Notes: generated by a model not told the origin, from the letters alone. 61,181 nt of DNA from Pseudoalteromonas phenolica (GCF_005886345.1 NZ_PNEC01000047.1:1-61181); one strand, 5' to 3'. Shown: positions 37,671 through 52,152, numbered from the stretch's first letter. Program-made: numbers and translations.

Positions 37671-39035
37671 ATGATTAATCAAGACACCATAGTCGCTCAA
37701 GCAACCGCGCCCGGTCGTGGTGGTGTAGGCATCATCCGAGTTTCGGGTAGCTTATCTACTCACGTAGCCGAAAAGATTTTAGGCAAATGCCCAAAGCCGA
37801 GATATGCTGAATACCTCTCTTTCAATAGCCTTGCGGGTACGCAGCTTGACCAAGGTATTGCCCTATTCTTCAATAACCCACACTCTTTCACTGGCGAAGA
37901 CGTATTAGAGCTTCAAGGCCACGGTGGACCCGTTGTAATAGACATGCTGTTAAAAGAAATCTGTCAGATTGAAGGCGTACGTTTAGCGCAACCTGGTGAA
38001 TTCTCAGAACGTGCTTTCTTAAACGATAAAATGGATTTAACCCAAGCTGAAGCCATTGCTGACTTGATCAATGCAACCAGCGAGCAAGCAGCAAAAAGTG
38101 CCTTACACTCGCTGCAAGGTGATTTCTCAAAACACATTCACACGCTGGTGGAAAAAGTCATTCACCTGCGTATGTATGTTGAAGCTGCTATCGACTTCCC
38201 AGATGAAGAGATTGATTTCTTATCAGACGGCAAAGTCGCTGGCGATTTAGCAGCCATCATCACGCAACTCGATGAAGTGCGCCAACAAGCGAAGCAAGGC
38301 AGCATTATGCGTGAAGGTATGCGCGTGGTGATTGCAGGTCGTCCTAATGCGGGTAAATCATCGCTACTGAATGCCCTAGCAGGACGAGAAGCGGCCATCG
38401 TGACTGACATCGCAGGCACCACGAGAGACGTACTGAGAGAGCACATTCACATTGATGGTATGCCGCTACATATCATTGATACAGCAGGTCTTCGTGAAAG
38501 CCCTGATAAAGTTGAGCAAATCGGTATTGAGCGCGCGTGGGATGAAATTCGCCAAGCCGATCATGTGTTATTTATGGTTGATGGCACAGATACCACAGAA
38601 ACCGACCCTGTGCAGATCTGGCCTGATTTTATGCAACAGTTGCCTGATGGCATGAAAGTGACTGTGGTACGCAACAAAATCGATCTCTCAAATGAAGCGG
38701 TAAATCTCGATAAAGCGGGTCAGTATCCCCTACTTCGTTTAAGTGCTAAAAGCACCGAAGGTGTCGATTTGCTGCGTGAACATCTTAAAGAATGCATTGG
38801 CTTTACTGGTGCCACTGAAGGCGGGTTTATGGCAAGACGCCGTCACTTAGATGCCCTAGAGCGTGCCGCCGAGCATTTAGATATCGGACAAACACAGCTA
38901 GAAATGCATGTAGCTGGTGAGATCTTGGCCGAAGAATTACGCCTCACACAACAACATTTAAATGAGATCACCGGTGAATTTAGCTCAGATGATCTACTTG
39001 GTAAGATCTTCAGCTCATTTTGTATCGGTAAATAA
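37671..39035 (+). CDS. mnmE: tRNA modification GTPase MnmE
   Basis: 454 residues from ATG 37671. N-terminal THF-binding domain ([21 protein letters not shown]), helical domain, inserted G domain with [14 protein letters not shown] (G1), DTAGLRE (G3) and NKID (G4), and C-terminal FCIGK with the functional Cys. Forms the MnmEG complex for U34 of certain tRNAs; mnmG is 1.5 kb downstream. Confidence 0.97.
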   Translation: MINQDTIVAQATAPGRGGVGIIRVSGSLSTHVAEKILGKCPKPRYAEYLSFNSLAGTQLDQGIALFFNNPHSFTGEDVLELQGHGGPVVIDMLLKEICQIEGVRLAQPGEFSERAFLNDKMDLTQAEAIADLINATSEQAAKSALHSLQGDFSKHIHTLVEKVIHLRMYVEAAIDFPDEEIDFLSDGKVAGDLAAIITQLDEVRQQAKQGSIMREGMRVVIAGRPNAGKSSLLNALAGREAAIVTDIAGTTRDVLREHIHIDGMPLHIIDTAGLRESPDKVEQIGIERAWDEIRQADHVLFMVDGTDTTETDPVQIWPDFMQQLPDGMKVTVVRNKIDLSNEAVNLDKAGQYPLLRLSAKSTEGVDLLREHLKECIGFTGATEGGFMARRRHLDALERAAEHLDIGQTQLEMHVAGEILAEELRLTQQHLNEITGEFSSDDLLGKIFSSFCIGK

Positions 39036-39717
39036 CGGTATACATACTTCAAGCGCCGCATCCCCCCTATTGTGGCGCTCATTTCCCTAATAGCCAGCCC
39101 AATATTTCATCAAATTAAATAACCAAAGCTCTGATTAAGTTAAAAACCTTAAACTCTTCTCATCGCAGTGCTGCAGAACGCCCAAGGTTTAAGGCTTCCT
39201 TGGATTAAATCAGACGAAAAACGTCACCAAAAAGCGATCTCACTCAAGAAAAAACAAACCTCAGGGCCGATCAACCAGCAAAGCACATTTTGATTAGACC
39301 AATAAACAGACCTTTGATCATCCAATTCGGATCTATTTTCATAATTTATAGAACATTTAATTATATAAACTTATTTTTTAGCTCCAAAAGTAAGTAAAGT
39401 AAATTAGACAAGATCGAGTTATACACAAGCAGCCTATCCACATCGCTAAAATATCACCACAAAAACCTTAAAGAAGATCTTTTTAAGCCAGTTAACTCAC
39501 CAAAGAAAATAAACTAGACGCAACTTTCACTCAGTTTATCCACAAATTAACAACTAAATAACAACGAGTAATAAATTATCAATTCGTTACAAATCAGAAA
39601 CTTAAATTAAAAACGCTGATTTCATAGGCATTAAAAGTTATCCCAAGTTTAAATCCCCTCTTTACTTCTTCCACAGGCACATTATGATAGCCGCTCAAAG
39701 TAGATAGGATGAGTTAA
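39036..39717. promoter_or_regulatory. mnmE-mioC intergenic region with DnaA boxes
   Basis: 682 bp, A/T-rich, no credible gene. It carries two perfect DnaA boxes: TTATACACA at 39419-39427 and TTATCCACA at 39536-39544. A one-mismatch box CTATCCACA lies at 39434-39442. This could be an auxiliary DnaA-binding region or control of mioC transcription toward oriC. I see no terminator with a clean stem after mnmE. Confidence 0.7.
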
Positions 39718-40161
39718 ATGCCGCAAGTCGACATCATTGTAGGTAGCCAGATGGGATCAGCGGAATATGTCGCTGAGCAACTTCAAGAAGCTCTTGAAGA
39801 TCAAGGTTTTGAAACCGTGTTACATGAACAGCCAAATTTTGATGATTGCCAACAGGCAAACTGGCTGGTGGTAACCTCTACTTATGGTGCTGGAGATTAT
39901 CCAGACAATTTACTGTCATTTATTGAGCAAATAACAGCGCAATCTTCTTTATCACAGCTCAAACATGCCGTGGTTGGCATTGGCGACAGTAGTTACGACA
40001 CCTATAACTATGCAGCAAAGAACTGTGATGCACTGTTAAAAAGTAAAGGATCACAGTCTTTATTAGCACCATTAGAGATCAATGTGCTTGATGAAGCCTT
40101 GCCAGAAGATACCGCTTTAGCTTGGTTGCCAAACTTGATCGAGAAATTGGCAGATAATTAG
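39718..40161 (+). CDS. mioC: flavodoxin-like protein MioC
   Basis: 147 residues. FMN-binding flavodoxin fold: VGSQMGSAEYVAEQL phosphate loop, STYGAGDYPDN and GIGDSSYDTYNYAAKN flavin loops. In enterics MioC is encoded beside oriC, and its transcription passes through the origin. The same placement holds here: its stop is 4 bp before the first GATC of the origin. Confidence 0.95.
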   Translation: MPQVDIIVGSQMGSAEYVAEQLQEALEDQGFETVLHEQPNFDDCQQANWLVVTSTYGAGDYPDNLLSFIEQITAQSSLSQLKHAVVGIGDSSYDTYNYAAKNCDALLKSKGSQSLLAPLEINVLDEALPEDTALAWLPNLIEKLADN

Positions 40162-40480
40162 AAAGATCTTTTACACAGAAGTTATTCACAAAATCCCCAT
40201 ATATTAGATCGGATTGTGGATAACCTTTGATCTAACTGCTGATCTACACATACTTATCCCTTGGATAAATATTTCCCGATCTGAGGTTGTGAATAAAACA
40301 CCGATTTGATCAACGCTTATACCGAGTAAGATCCGATCTAATTCACATCTATTGATCTGATCTAAGTTTATGCTTTTAAAGATGTAGTTAGAGTTACACA
40401 CAGTTCTCACGATCACTAATAGTAAGATCTAATAAAAGATCTTTAAAAAGATCCTTATATATATTTAGTGATCACATTTT
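40162..40480. other. oriC: chromosomal replication origin oriC
   Basis: Between mioC and mnmG, as in E. coli. Fifteen GATC (Dam/SeqA) sites fall within 40165-40472, where about one is expected by chance. DnaA boxes: TTATTCACA (40182-40190), TGTGGATAA (40215-40223), TGTGAATAA (40288-40296), plus weaker ones (TTATCCCTT/CTTGGATAA at 40254-40268; TAATTCACA at 40339). The unwinding element is three direct repeats starting at 40426, 40438 and 40450, exactly 12 nt apart, each beginning GATC followed by A/T, then TATATATATT. This is the mirror of the L/M/R 13-mers of enterics. Confidence 0.92.
40426..40467. repeat. DNA-unwinding element, three 12-mers
   Basis: Three tandem 12-nt units GATCTAATAAAA, GATCTTTAAAAA, GATCCTTATATA followed by TATTTAG. 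Almost pure A/T except for the GATC. These are the expected DnaA/SeqA-controlled melting repeats on the mnmG side of oriC. Confidence 0.85.
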
Positions 40481-40587
40481 CATATTTTCTAGGTTGTTTA
40501 ATATTTAAGCGTTTCACTTCTGAGTTTTTCTAGGTAGAATACGCATCCTTTCAAAATTCACCGGTTGTTTTAAGTAGGATCCCGTAG

Positions 40588-42477
40588 ATGATTTATCATG
40601 AGCATTTTGATGTAATAGTTGTTGGTGGCGGTCATGCAGGTACTGAAGCTGCATTAGCGGCTGCACGCATGGGCATGAATACCCTATTGTTAACCCATAA
40701 TATGGATACTTTAGGCCAAATGTCATGTAACCCAGCAATTGGCGGGATCGGAAAAGGACATCTGGTAAAAGAGATTGATGCACTTGGTGGTGCAATGGCC
40801 AAAGCGATCGACAAAGGCGGGATCCAATTTAGAACTTTAAACTCGTCTAAAGGACCTGCAGTTAGAGCAACTCGCGCACAAGCTGATCGCGCACTTTATA
40901 AAGCAGCGATCCAAGACATTTTGCAAAACCAAGAAAACTTGAAGATCTTCCAACAGTCTTGTGATGATCTCATTGTTGAACAAGATCAAGTTAAAGGCGT
41001 TGTGACTCAAATGGGTCTACGTTTTAGTGCGCAAAGTGTTGTATTAACTGTTGGTACATTCTTAGGTGGTCAGATTCACATTGGTTTAGAAAACTTCTCT
41101 GGCGGTAGAGCCGGCGATCCACCTTCTATTGCATTAGCAAAACGCTTAAGAGAACTGCCGTTCAGAGTTGATAGACTTAAGACGGGTACGCCACCACGTA
41201 TTGATGCCCGTACAGTTGATTTCTCAGTGATGCAAGAACAACCGGGTGATACACCAACACCGGTATTCTCTTTCATGGGTAAGCAAAGCGATCACCCACA
41301 ACAGATCCCTTGTTACATTACTTATACCAATGAAAAAACCCATGATGTGATCCGTGATAATTTACATCGCTCACCAATGTATGCGGGTGTCATTGAAGGC
41401 ATTGGTCCACGTTATTGCCCATCTATTGAAGATAAAGTGGTTCGTTTTGCTGATAAAGAAAAACATCAAATCTTTGTTGAGCCTGAGGGCCTAACATCTT
41501 ATGAGCTTTATCCGAACGGTATTTCGACAAGTCTACCGTTTGATATTCAGCTCGATATTGTTCGTTCAATTAAAGGGTTTGAAAACGCGCACATCTGTCG
41601 CCCTGGCTATGCGATTGAATATGACTTCTTTGATCCACGTGATTTAAAACAATCTTTAGAAACCAAATTTATTAATGGTCTATTCTTCGCCGGTCAGATC
41701 AATGGCACGACTGGTTATGAAGAAGCCGGTGCACAAGGTTTGATCGCAGGTATGAATGCGGCATTACAAGTACAGGGCAAAGATGCTTGGACACCACGTC
41801 GAGACCAAGCTTATACAGGTGTACTGATTGACGACCTTGCAACATTGGGTACTAAAGAACCGTACCGTATGTTCACTAGCCGCGCTGAATACCGTCTTCT
41901 TCTTCGTGAAGACAATGCTGATCTTCGCCTAACAGAGAAAGGTCGTGAACTAGGCTTAGTCGATGATGAGCGCTGGGCGGCTTTCAATGAAAAACTCGAA
42001 GTGATGGAACAAGAAACACAGCGCGTTCGCAGTACTTGGATCCACAAAGATCACCCGGCACTTGACCAAGTTAATGCGCTGCTTAAAAAGCCATTAACGC
42101 GCGAAGCAAGTTTAGAAGATCTGATCCGTCGTCCTGAAGTAGCACAAGCTGATCTATATAAAATCGAAGGGCTTGGATCTGAATCAGACAACTGGCAAGC
42201 ATTAGAGCAAGTTGAGATCCAAACCAAATACGCAGGTTATATTGCTCGTCAGCAAGATGAAATCGAAAAATTGATGCGTCATGAAGAAACGCAAATTCCT
42301 GCTGACTACGACTATAGCCAAGTAAGTGGCTTATCGAATGAAGTGGTTGCCAAGCTTTCTGATGCCAGACCGCAAACTATTGGTCAAGCATCTCGTATTT
42401 CTGGTATCACCCCAGCAGCGATTTCGCTATTATTAGTCTATTTGAAAAAGCAGGGCTTACTTCGTAAGTCAGCATAA
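40588..42477 (+). CDS. mnmG: tRNA uridine-5-carboxymethylaminomethyl modification enzyme MnmG
   Basis: 629 residues. FAD-binding [19 protein letters not shown] at the start, [31 protein letters not shown], and the C-terminal helical domain ([25 protein letters not shown]) that contacts MnmE. Transcription leads away from oriC. First gene of mnmG-rsmG-parA-parB. Confidence 0.98.
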   Translation: MIYHEHFDVIVVGGGHAGTEAALAAARMGMNTLLLTHNMDTLGQMSCNPAIGGIGKGHLVKEIDALGGAMAKAIDKGGIQFRTLNSSKGPAVRATRAQADRALYKAAIQDILQNQENLKIFQQSCDDLIVEQDQVKGVVTQMGLRFSAQSVVLTVGTFLGGQIHIGLENFSGGRAGDPPSIALAKRLRELPFRVDRLKTGTPPRIDARTVDFSVMQEQPGDTPTPVFSFMGKQSDHPQQIPCYITYTNEKTHDVIRDNLHRSPMYAGVIEGIGPRYCPSIEDKVVRFADKEKHQIFVEPEGLTSYELYPNGISTSLPFDIQLDIVRSIKGFENAHICRPGYAIEYDFFDPRDLKQSLETKFINGLFFAGQINGTTGYEEAGAQGLIAGMNAALQVQGKDAWTPRRDQAYTGVLIDDLATLGTKEPYRMFTSRAEYRLLLREDNADLRLTEKGRELGLVDDERWAAFNEKLEVMEQETQRVRSTWIHKDHPALDQVNALLKKPLTREASLEDLIRRPEVAQADLYKIEGLGSESDNWQALEQVEIQTKYAGYIARQQDEIEKLMRHEETQIPADYDYSQVSGLSNEVVAKLSDARPQTIGQASRISGITPAAISLLLVYLKKQGLLRKSA

Positions 42478-42493
42478 GCCGCAAGGGTAGACT

Positions 42494-43114
42494 GTGTTAC
42501 AACCATTACTGACTTCTTTATTAGCACAAACGGATATTGTGCTAAGCGACAAACAACAGCAACAACTGGTTGCTTATGTCGAATTGCTTGATAAATGGAA
42601 TAAAGCCTACAACTTAACTTCTGTGCGTGATCCGAAAGAAATGATGGTGAAACATATCATGGATAGTTTAGTGGTAGCGCCTCACTTAACAGGCAAGCAT
42701 TATATTGATGTAGGTACAGGCCCTGGCTTACCGGGCATTGTACTTGCTATTGCTTTACCTGATACCCAATTTGTATTACTGGATAGTTTAGGCAAACGTG
42801 TGCGCTTCTTAATGCAGGTAAAGCATGCATTAGGGTTAGATAATGTCACGCCAGTACAGTCTCGAGTTGAAGAATATCAACCAAGTGTTAAATTAGACGG
42901 GGTACTAAGCCGTGCATTTGCATCATTACAAGATATGGTGCAGTGGTGTTCGCATTTAATTGATGACTCAGGTCGATTTGTTGCTTTGAAAGGGCAATTT
43001 CCTGATGAAGAACTTGAAAACCTGCCAGCAGGTACCAAGTTCGAACAAGATATTAGTTTAGATGTGCCTAAATTAGATGCTGAGCGACATTTAATTATTC
43101 TGTCAAAAGACTAA
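42494..43114 (+). CDS. rsmG: 16S rRNA m7G527 methyltransferase RsmG
   Basis: 206 residues from GTG 42494 with AAGGGTAG upstream. SAM-binding [15 protein letters not shown] near residue 75, [20 protein letters not shown] before it, and [10 protein letters not shown]. The gene order mnmG-rsmG-parA is conserved. Confidence 0.97.
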   Translation: MLQPLLTSLLAQTDIVLSDKQQQQLVAYVELLDKWNKAYNLTSVRDPKEMMVKHIMDSLVVAPHLTGKHYIDVGTGPGLPGIVLAIALPDTQFVLLDSLGKRVRFLMQVKHALGLDNVTPVQSRVEEYQPSVKLDGVLSRAFASLQDMVQWCSHLIDDSGRFVALKGQFPDEELENLPAGTKFEQDISLDVPKLDAERHLIILSKD

Positions 43115-43126
43115 GTTGAGGGTAAA

Positions 43127-43912
43127 GTGGCAAAAGTTATTGCAATCGCAAACCAAAAAGGGGGCGTGGGTAAAACAACCACTGCCGTAAACCTTGCCGC
43201 ATCAATGGCCGCAACCAAACGTAAAGTATTACTTATCGATTTAGACCCACAAGGTAACGCCACTATGGGTAGCGGGGTTGATAAGTATGGCGAGGTTGCC
43301 ACCATCTACGATTTGTTAATCGAAGAAACACCAATCAATGACGTGGTTTGTGAAGAAACGTCTGGCGAATATCATTTAATTGCTGCAAACGGTGATGTTA
43401 CCGCAGCAGAAGTTAAATTAATGGAATTATTCGCTCGAGAAGTACGATTAAGAAATGCCTTAGAGGCAGTTCAAGATCAGTATGAATTTATTTTTATTGA
43501 TTGTCCGCCTTCATTGAATATGCTGACAGTCAATGCCATGGCGGCAGCGGATTCTGTTTTAGTGCCTATGCAATGTGAATATTACGCATTAGAAGGTCTA
43601 ACTGCCTTGATGGATACCATCACTCAGCTAGCTAAGTTGGTAAACCCTAACTTACAGATTGAAGGCATTCTACGCACTATGTACGATCCGCGTAATCGAC
43701 TTGCCAATGATGTGTCTGAACAATTAAAACAGCACTTTGGCGAGAAAGTATACCGTACTGTGATCCCAAGAAATGTCCGTTTAGCCGAAGCGCCAAGTTT
43801 CGGTGCGCCAGCCATGTATTACGATAGAGCATCAAGCGGTGCAAAAGCATATTTAGCTTTAGCCGGTGAAATGTTAAGACGTAAAGAGCAGCAAACGGCT
43901 GCTGTTGCGTGA
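43127..43912 (+). CDS. parA: chromosome partitioning ATPase ParA (Soj)
   Basis: 261 residues from GTG 43127 (GAGGG 6 nt upstream). Deviant Walker A KGGVGKTT (11-18), Walker A' DLDPQGNATMG, and Walker B FIFIDCPPSLNML. Short chromosomal type without an N-terminal DNA-binding domain. Works with ParB to move the origin region. Confidence 0.96.
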   Translation: MAKVIAIANQKGGVGKTTTAVNLAASMAATKRKVLLIDLDPQGNATMGSGVDKYGEVATIYDLLIEETPINDVVCEETSGEYHLIAANGDVTAAEVKLMELFAREVRLRNALEAVQDQYEFIFIDCPPSLNMLTVNAMAAADSVLVPMQCEYYALEGLTALMDTITQLAKLVNPNLQIEGILRTMYDPRNRLANDVSEQLKQHFGEKVYRTVIPRNVRLAEAPSFGAPAMYYDRASSGAKAYLALAGEMLRRKEQQTAAVA

Positions 43913-43926
43913 GAGGATAATAATAA

Positions 43927-44883
43927 ATGTCAGTAAAAAAACGTGGTTTAGGTCGAGGCTTGGATGCCTTATTGAGTTCAGCAAAACCAGCACCTGCTGT
44001 GCCTGTTGAAGCAGCAGCACCAGAACCTGAATTACCGGCCACTGCACCTGAGCAAGAAGTTGCATCGACAACCAGTACTTCACAAACCGATAATGAACTT
44101 CGTCGTTTACCAATCGAGTGGCTTCAGCGTGGCAAATACCAACCGCGTAAAGACATGTCTGAAGAAGCGTTAGAAGAACTTGCCAGTTCAATTCGTGCAC
44201 AGGGCGTACTGCAACCGGTTGTCGTGCGTGAAATTGCCCATGAAAAATTTGAAATCATTGCCGGCGAACGCCGTTGGCGTGCTGCACAGTTAGCGCAACT
44301 CGATGTTATTCCATGTTTAGTTAAAGATGTTGCCGATGAAGCTGCGGTTGCCATTGCACTGATTGAGAACATTCAGCGTGAAGATCTGAATGCCATGGAA
44401 GAAGCGGTTGCACTTGAGCGTCTATTGAATGAATTTGAATTAACGCATCAGCAAGTTGCAGAGGCGGTTGGCAAATCTCGTACGACGGTCACCAATTTAT
44501 TGCGTTTAAATAATCTCAATGATGATGTAAAAAAATTGTTAGAGCATGGTGACATTGAAATGGGTCATGCCCGTTGCTTACTTGCACTCACTGGTGAATT
44601 GCAATCAGAAGCGGCTCGAACAGCTGTTGCAAAAGCGCTTACGGTTCGTGAAACTGAAAAATTAGTGCGTTCAATCCTCGAACCTGTGGATAAAAAACAA
44701 GCAAAAGAAAAAGACCCGGATGTCAAATTGTTAGAACAACAGTTGGCTGAAAATTTAGGGGCGAAAGTTGAGATTAATTACAACCAAAAAGGCAAAGGAA
44801 AGCTGGTTATCTCCTATGCAAATCTCGATGAATTAGATGGCATTCTTAGCCAAATTCAGCCAGATCTACAACAACCTTCCTAA
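43927..44883 (+). CDS. parB: chromosome partitioning protein ParB (Spo0J)
   Basis: 318 residues. N-terminal RGLGRGLDALLS (ParA-stimulating), acidic/Ala linker, the ParB/Srx CTP-binding domain with GERRWRAAQL, a helix-turn-helix (THQQVAEAVGKSRTTVTNLLRL), and a C-terminal dimer domain. Should bind parS sites near oriC. I did not find a convincing 16-bp parS (TGTTTCACGTGAAACA type) intact in the window, although gyrB/recF sequence at about 30780-30793 has TGTTTCACGTGGAAC, which is close. Confidence 0.96.
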   Translation: MSVKKRGLGRGLDALLSSAKPAPAVPVEAAAPEPELPATAPEQEVASTTSTSQTDNELRRLPIEWLQRGKYQPRKDMSEEALEELASSIRAQGVLQPVVVREIAHEKFEIIAGERRWRAAQLAQLDVIPCLVKDVADEAAVAIALIENIQREDLNAMEEAVALERLLNEFELTHQQVAEAVGKSRTTVTNLLRLNNLNDDVKKLLEHGDIEMGHARCLLALTGELQSEAARTAVAKALTVRETEKLVRSILEPVDKKQAKEKDPDVKLLEQQLAENLGAKVEINYNQKGKGKLVISYANLDELDGILSQIQPDLQQPS

Positions 44884-44940
44884 CGCATAATTATTAGACG
44901 AAAGTGGCGCTGAAAATGTGTCACATTTCGTCGCTGCAAG

Positions 44941-44968
44941 TTGCAAAATCACCAAAAATAAGTATAAT
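44941..44968 (+). promoter_or_regulatory. promoter of the ATP synthase operon
   Basis: TTGCAA (44941-44946), 16-bp spacer, perfect TATAAT (44963-44968), 53 bp before the atpI start. It lies in the only gap between parB and the atp genes. Confidence 0.72.
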
Positions 44969-45021
44969 TTCGCCAGTTTTCATACCCTGATAAATTTTTG
45001 CGTCATTAAGGTAAATTAAAA

Positions 45022-45402
45022 GTGACAAATTCGTTAGCAGGCCCATATAGGCGTGCCGCATTAAAAGGTGTTTTACTTCAGGGTATCGTAGCAACAATCG
45101 CTGCAGTAATAGTTTTAGTTGGTTGGGGAGTACAAGCAGGCGCTTCAGCATTAGCTGGCGGTCTAGTTATGGTACTTCCTAATTTTGTATTTGCTTTATA
45201 TGCATTCAGATATATGGGTGCCAGTAAAGCAGAACAAGTGTTTGACTCGATAAAACGAGGCAACGGATTAAAATTTTTGATTACCATTTGCTTGTTTGCA
45301 CTAATATTTAAGCACTTTGCTGTCATGGCTTTGCCATTTTTCTGTTGTTATATATTAGTGATGTTTGCACAGTGGTTTTCACCGATTTTTTTTAATCATT
45401 AA
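45022..45402 (+). CDS. atpI: ATP synthase subunit I
   Basis: 126 residues from GTG 45022. Four predicted membrane helices (about 14-32, 37-57, 75-93, 95-115). Non-essential membrane protein at the head of atp operons that may help c-ring assembly or Mg2+ supply. Position and hydrophobic profile support the call. Confidence 0.9.
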   Translation: MTNSLAGPYRRAALKGVLLQGIVATIAAVIVLVGWGVQAGASALAGGLVMVLPNFVFALYAFRYMGASKAEQVFDSIKRGNGLKFLITICLFALIFKHFAVMALPFFCCYILVMFAQWFSPIFFNH

Positions 45403-45414
45403 CTTTTGGGATAA

Positions 45415-46275
<861 letters not shown>

Positions 46276-46307
46276 TTATTTATAGATTTTATTAACTTTA
46301 ACTTTAA

Positions 46308-46568
<261 letters not shown>

Positions 46569-46609
46569 TATTATTTTTGAACAGCTTACTATTTTAAGGA
46601 GGAGCGGTT

Positions 46610-47080
46610 GTGAACTTAAACGCCACTCTAATAGGTGAATTAATTGCATTTACGGTTTTCGTACTATTTTGTATGAAATACGTATGGCCACCGTTAAATG
46701 GTGCAATTGAAGCTCGCCAGAAAAAGATTGAAGATGGCTTAGCTGCCACTGATAAAGCTGAACAAGAACTTGAAGTTGCGCGTAAACAAGCTGCTGAGCA
46801 GCTTAAAGAAGCGAAAGCTCAAGCAGCTGATATCGTTGAACAAGCTAAGAAGCGTGCTGCGCTTATCGTTGACGAAGAGACAACGCGTGGTCAGCAAGAA
46901 CGTGAAAAAATCATCGCTCAAGGTCACTCTGAAATTGAATCAGAGCGCAGCCGAGTTTCAGAAGAGCTACGCAAGCAAGTTGCGACGCTTTCTGTAGTTG
47001 GTGCTGAGCGCATTTTAGAGCGTGAGATTAACCAAGCTGCACACAGTGACATCGTTGAAAAACTTGTCGCTGAGCTTTAA
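46610..47080 (+). CDS. atpF: ATP synthase F0 subunit b
   Basis: 156 residues from GTG 46610, with a very strong AAGGAGGAG site. One N-terminal membrane helix (about 5-25), then a long charged Ala/Glu/Lys-rich coiled coil that forms the peripheral stalk. Confidence 0.97.
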   Translation: MNLNATLIGELIAFTVFVLFCMKYVWPPLNGAIEARQKKIEDGLAATDKAEQELEVARKQAAEQLKEAKAQAADIVEQAKKRAALIVDEETTRGQQEREKIIAQGHSEIESERSRVSEELRKQVATLSVVGAERILEREINQAAHSDIVEKLVAEL

Positions 47081-47095
47081 GTAGGGGGTCTGAGC

Positions 47096-47629
47096 ATGTC
47101 TGAATTGACTACTATCGCTCGCCCATACGCTAAAGCAGCTTTTGAACTTGCCGTTGAAAAAGGCAATGTTGAAGCATGGAATGAAATGCTGTTCTTCGCT
47201 GGTCAAGTGGCCAGCGATGAGCAAGCAAGTTCATTACTAGCTAGCATTCCAACAGCTGCAGAACAAGCTGATGTTTTCATCAAAGTTTGTGCTGAACAGC
47301 TCAACGAACAAGGTCAAAATCTTATCAAGCTGATGGCCGAAAATGAACGTTTAGCCGCCATCCCAGCAGTTGCTGAAATCTTTGCTGAATTTAAAGCAGA
47401 GTTTGATAAAGAAATCGACGTAGACGTGGTTTCTGCAACTGAACTTGCTGCTGAGCAGCAAGACAAACTGGTCGCGGCACTTGAAAAACGTTTCGCACGC
47501 AAAGTTAAGCTGAATTGTAGCATCGACGAAACCGTTGTTGGCGGTTTAGTTATCAAAGCTGGTGACACCGTGATTGACGGGTCTGTCCGAGGCAAGTTGG
47601 ACCGCCTAGCGGTATCGCTACAATCGTAA
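47096..47629 (+). CDS. atpH: ATP synthase F1 subunit delta
   Basis: 177 residues. N-terminal six-helix domain starting [14 protein letters not shown] and a C-terminal region with [23 protein letters not shown], the family signature. Joins the b-subunit stalk to the alpha3beta3 head. Confidence 0.96.
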   Translation: MSELTTIARPYAKAAFELAVEKGNVEAWNEMLFFAGQVASDEQASSLLASIPTAAEQADVFIKVCAEQLNEQGQNLIKLMAENERLAAIPAVAEIFAEFKAEFDKEIDVDVVSATELAAEQQDKLVAALEKRFARKVKLNCSIDETVVGGLVIKAGDTVIDGSVRGKLDRLAVSLQS

Positions 47630-47643
47630 TTGGGAAAAAGAGC

Positions 47644-49185
47644 ATGCAACTTAATTCCACTGAAATTTCTGCACTGATCAAACAACGTATTGAACAGTTT
47701 GAAGTTGTTAGTGAAGCACGTAACGAAGGTACTATCGTATCTGTTACTGACGGTATCATCCGCATCCACGGTCTAGCTGACTGTATGCAAGGTGAGATGA
47801 TCGAGCTTCCTGGCAACCGTTATGCTATCGCACTAAACCTTGAGCGTGACTCAGTAGGTGCAGTAGTAATGGGTCCTTACGCTGACCTTAAAGAAGGCGT
47901 AAAAGTACAATCTACAGGTCGTATCTTAGAAGTACCAGTTGGTCGTGGTCTACTTGGTCGTGTTGTTAACACACTAGGTCAGCCTATCGATGGTAAAGGT
48001 GCACTAGACAACGATGGTTTCGAGCCAGTTGAAAAAATCGCACCAGGCGTAATCGAGCGTCAATCAGTAGATGAGCCAGTACAAACTGGTTATAAGTCTA
48101 TCGATGCGATGATCCCAGTTGGTCGTGGTCAGCGTGAGCTAGTAATCGGTGACCGTCAGACTGGTAAAACTGCTCTAGCAATCGATGCTATCATCAACCA
48201 AAAAGACACAGGCGTTAAGTGTGTGTACGTAGCGGTTGGTCAGAAAGCGTCTACTATTGCTAACGTAGTACGTAAATTAGAAGAGCACGGTGCACTTGAA
48301 AACACAATCGTTGTTGTTGCATCTGCTTCTGAATCAGCAGCGCTTCAATTCCTAGCGCCATTTGCTGGTTGTACTATGGGTGAATACTTCCGTGACCGCG
48401 GTGAAGACGCGCTAATCGTATATGATGATCTTTCTAAGCAAGCTGTTGCTTACCGTCAGATCTCACTACTACTTAAGCGTCCACCAGGCCGTGAAGCATA
48501 CCCAGGTGACGTATTCTACCTTCACTCACGTCTTCTAGAGCGTGCATCACGTGTAAACGCTGATTACGTTGAGAAGTTCACTAACGGTGAAGTGAAAGGT
48601 AAAACAGGTTCATTGACGGCATTGCCAATCATTGAAACTCAAGGTGGTGACGTTTCTGCATTCGTACCTACCAACGTTATCTCAATCACCGATGGTCAGA
48701 TCTTCCTTGAAACTGACTTATTCAACGCAGGTATCCGTCCAGCTGTTAACGCTGGTATCTCGGTATCTCGTGTAGGTGGTGCAGCGCAAACTAAAATCGT
48801 TAAGAAACTAGGTGGTGGTATCCGTCTAGCGCTAGCTCAGTACCGTGAACTAGCGGCGTTCTCTCAGTTCGCTTCTGACCTTGACGATGCAACGCGTGCA
48901 CAGCTTGAGCACGGTGAGCGTGTAACAGAGCTAATGAAGCAGAAACAATACGCACCAATGTCTGTTGCTGAAATGTCTCTGTCTCTATTTGCTGCTGAGA
49001 AAGGTTTCCTACAAGACATCGAAATTAACAAGATCGGTGATTTCGAAGAAGGCCTAATCGGTTTCGCAAACAGCACTTACGCAGAGCTAATGGCTCAAAT
49101 CAATGAAACAGGTAACTACAACGCTGAGATCGAAGCGCAGCTTAAAGAACTTCTAGAGAAGTTTAAAGCAACGCAAACTTGGTAA
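47644..49185 (+). CDS. atpA: ATP synthase F1 subunit alpha
   Basis: 513 residues, canonical length. Walker [14 protein letters not shown] (169-181), the VGQKAS block, and the catalytic-interface Arg in [11 protein letters not shown]. Codon use here is noticeably optimised compared with the accessory genes at the right end. Confidence 0.98.
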   Translation: MQLNSTEISALIKQRIEQFEVVSEARNEGTIVSVTDGIIRIHGLADCMQGEMIELPGNRYAIALNLERDSVGAVVMGPYADLKEGVKVQSTGRILEVPVGRGLLGRVVNTLGQPIDGKGALDNDGFEPVEKIAPGVIERQSVDEPVQTGYKSIDAMIPVGRGQRELVIGDRQTGKTALAIDAIINQKDTGVKCVYVAVGQKASTIANVVRKLEEHGALENTIVVVASASESAALQFLAPFAGCTMGEYFRDRGEDALIVYDDLSKQAVAYRQISLLLKRPPGREAYPGDVFYLHSRLLERASRVNADYVEKFTNGEVKGKTGSLTALPIIETQGGDVSAFVPTNVISITDGQIFLETDLFNAGIRPAVNAGISVSRVGGAAQTKIVKKLGGGIRLALAQYRELAAFSQFASDLDDATRAQLEHGERVTELMKQKQYAPMSVAEMSLSLFAAEKGFLQDIEINKIGDFEEGLIGFANSTYAELMAQINETGNYNAEIEAQLKELLEKFKATQTW

Positions 49186-49198
49186 TTTAGTTATGGAT

Positions 49199-49223
49199 GG
49201 TGAGTGTTCTTAGAATGCTCACC
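49199..49223 (+). promoter_or_regulatory. intra-operon hairpin between atpA and atpG
   Basis: GGTGAG...CTCACC outer stem with an additional inner TTC/GAA pairing around a TTA loop. It occupies the 57-nt gap between atpA and atpG, the longest gap among the F1 genes. No U-tract, so an mRNA-processing or translation-balancing element is more likely than a terminator. Confidence 0.55.
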
Positions 49224-49242
49224 TTGATTCGGAGAGAGAGTC

Positions 49243-51521
<2,279 letters not shown>

Positions 51522-51535
51522 TTTAGGAGGGTGTT

Positions 51536-51952
51536 ATGGCAATGACAGTACATCTTGACGTAGTAAGTGCAGAGCAGAGTGTATTCTCTGGTGATGTAAC
51601 CACTATTCAAGTGACAGGTAGTGAAGGTGAGCTAGGTATTCATCCTGGTCACGCGCCACTATTGACTGGCCTAAAACCTGGTATGGTACGTTTAGTTAAA
51701 CAAGATGGTTCTGAAGACATCATCTATGTTGCTGGCGGTACGCTTGAAGTTCAACCTAAGACAGTAACCGTTCTTGCGGACGTTGCTATCCGTGGTGAAG
51801 AGCTTGACGAGCAGGCTGCTGAAGAAGCTAAGCGTGAAGCGCAAGCACAAATGGCTTCAGGCACGACGTCTGAGCTTGATACGCATGCTGCAGCTGTACA
51901 GTTAGCAGAAGCAATCGCTCAGCTACGTGTTATTCGCCAGCTACGCAAATAA
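51536..51952 (+). CDS. atpC: ATP synthase F1 subunit epsilon
   Basis: 138 residues. N-terminal beta-sandwich ([22 protein letters not shown]) and C-terminal helical hairpin that can inhibit rotation. GGAGGGTGTT precedes the ATG. Last gene of the operon. Confidence 0.97.
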   Translation: MAMTVHLDVVSAEQSVFSGDVTTIQVTGSEGELGIHPGHAPLLTGLKPGMVRLVKQDGSEDIIYVAGGTLEVQPKTVTVLADVAIRGEELDEQAAEEAKREAQAQMASGTTSELDTHAAAVQLAEAIAQLRVIRQLRK

Positions 51953-51970
51953 TACATCCTATCTGGTTTA

Positions 51971-52005
51971 AAAAGCCCGCACTGCAAAGTGCGGGCTTTT
52001 TTATT
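51971..52005 (+). terminator. terminator of the atp operon
   Basis: Thirteen-bp perfect stem AAAAGCCCGCACT / AGTGCGGGCTTTT with a GCAA tetraloop and a T-rich tail, 18 nt past atpC. Confidence 0.93.
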
Positions 52006-52152
52006 TTTTATTCTAATCTACTGATTTTAAGGCTTTATTTATTCTTTTTTTTAAAATCTGAAATCTATATTTACAAACTGTACATTGGGTATTTCTTATT
52101 CATATTCTAGGATTGAATTGAAAAGGGGATTCTATTAAATTGGTACACATTA

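Noticed and set aside
40303..40322. IHF site in oriC (ATCAA...TTA)
   Set aside because: The spacing between the two conserved halves is one base short of the consensus, so I do not list it.
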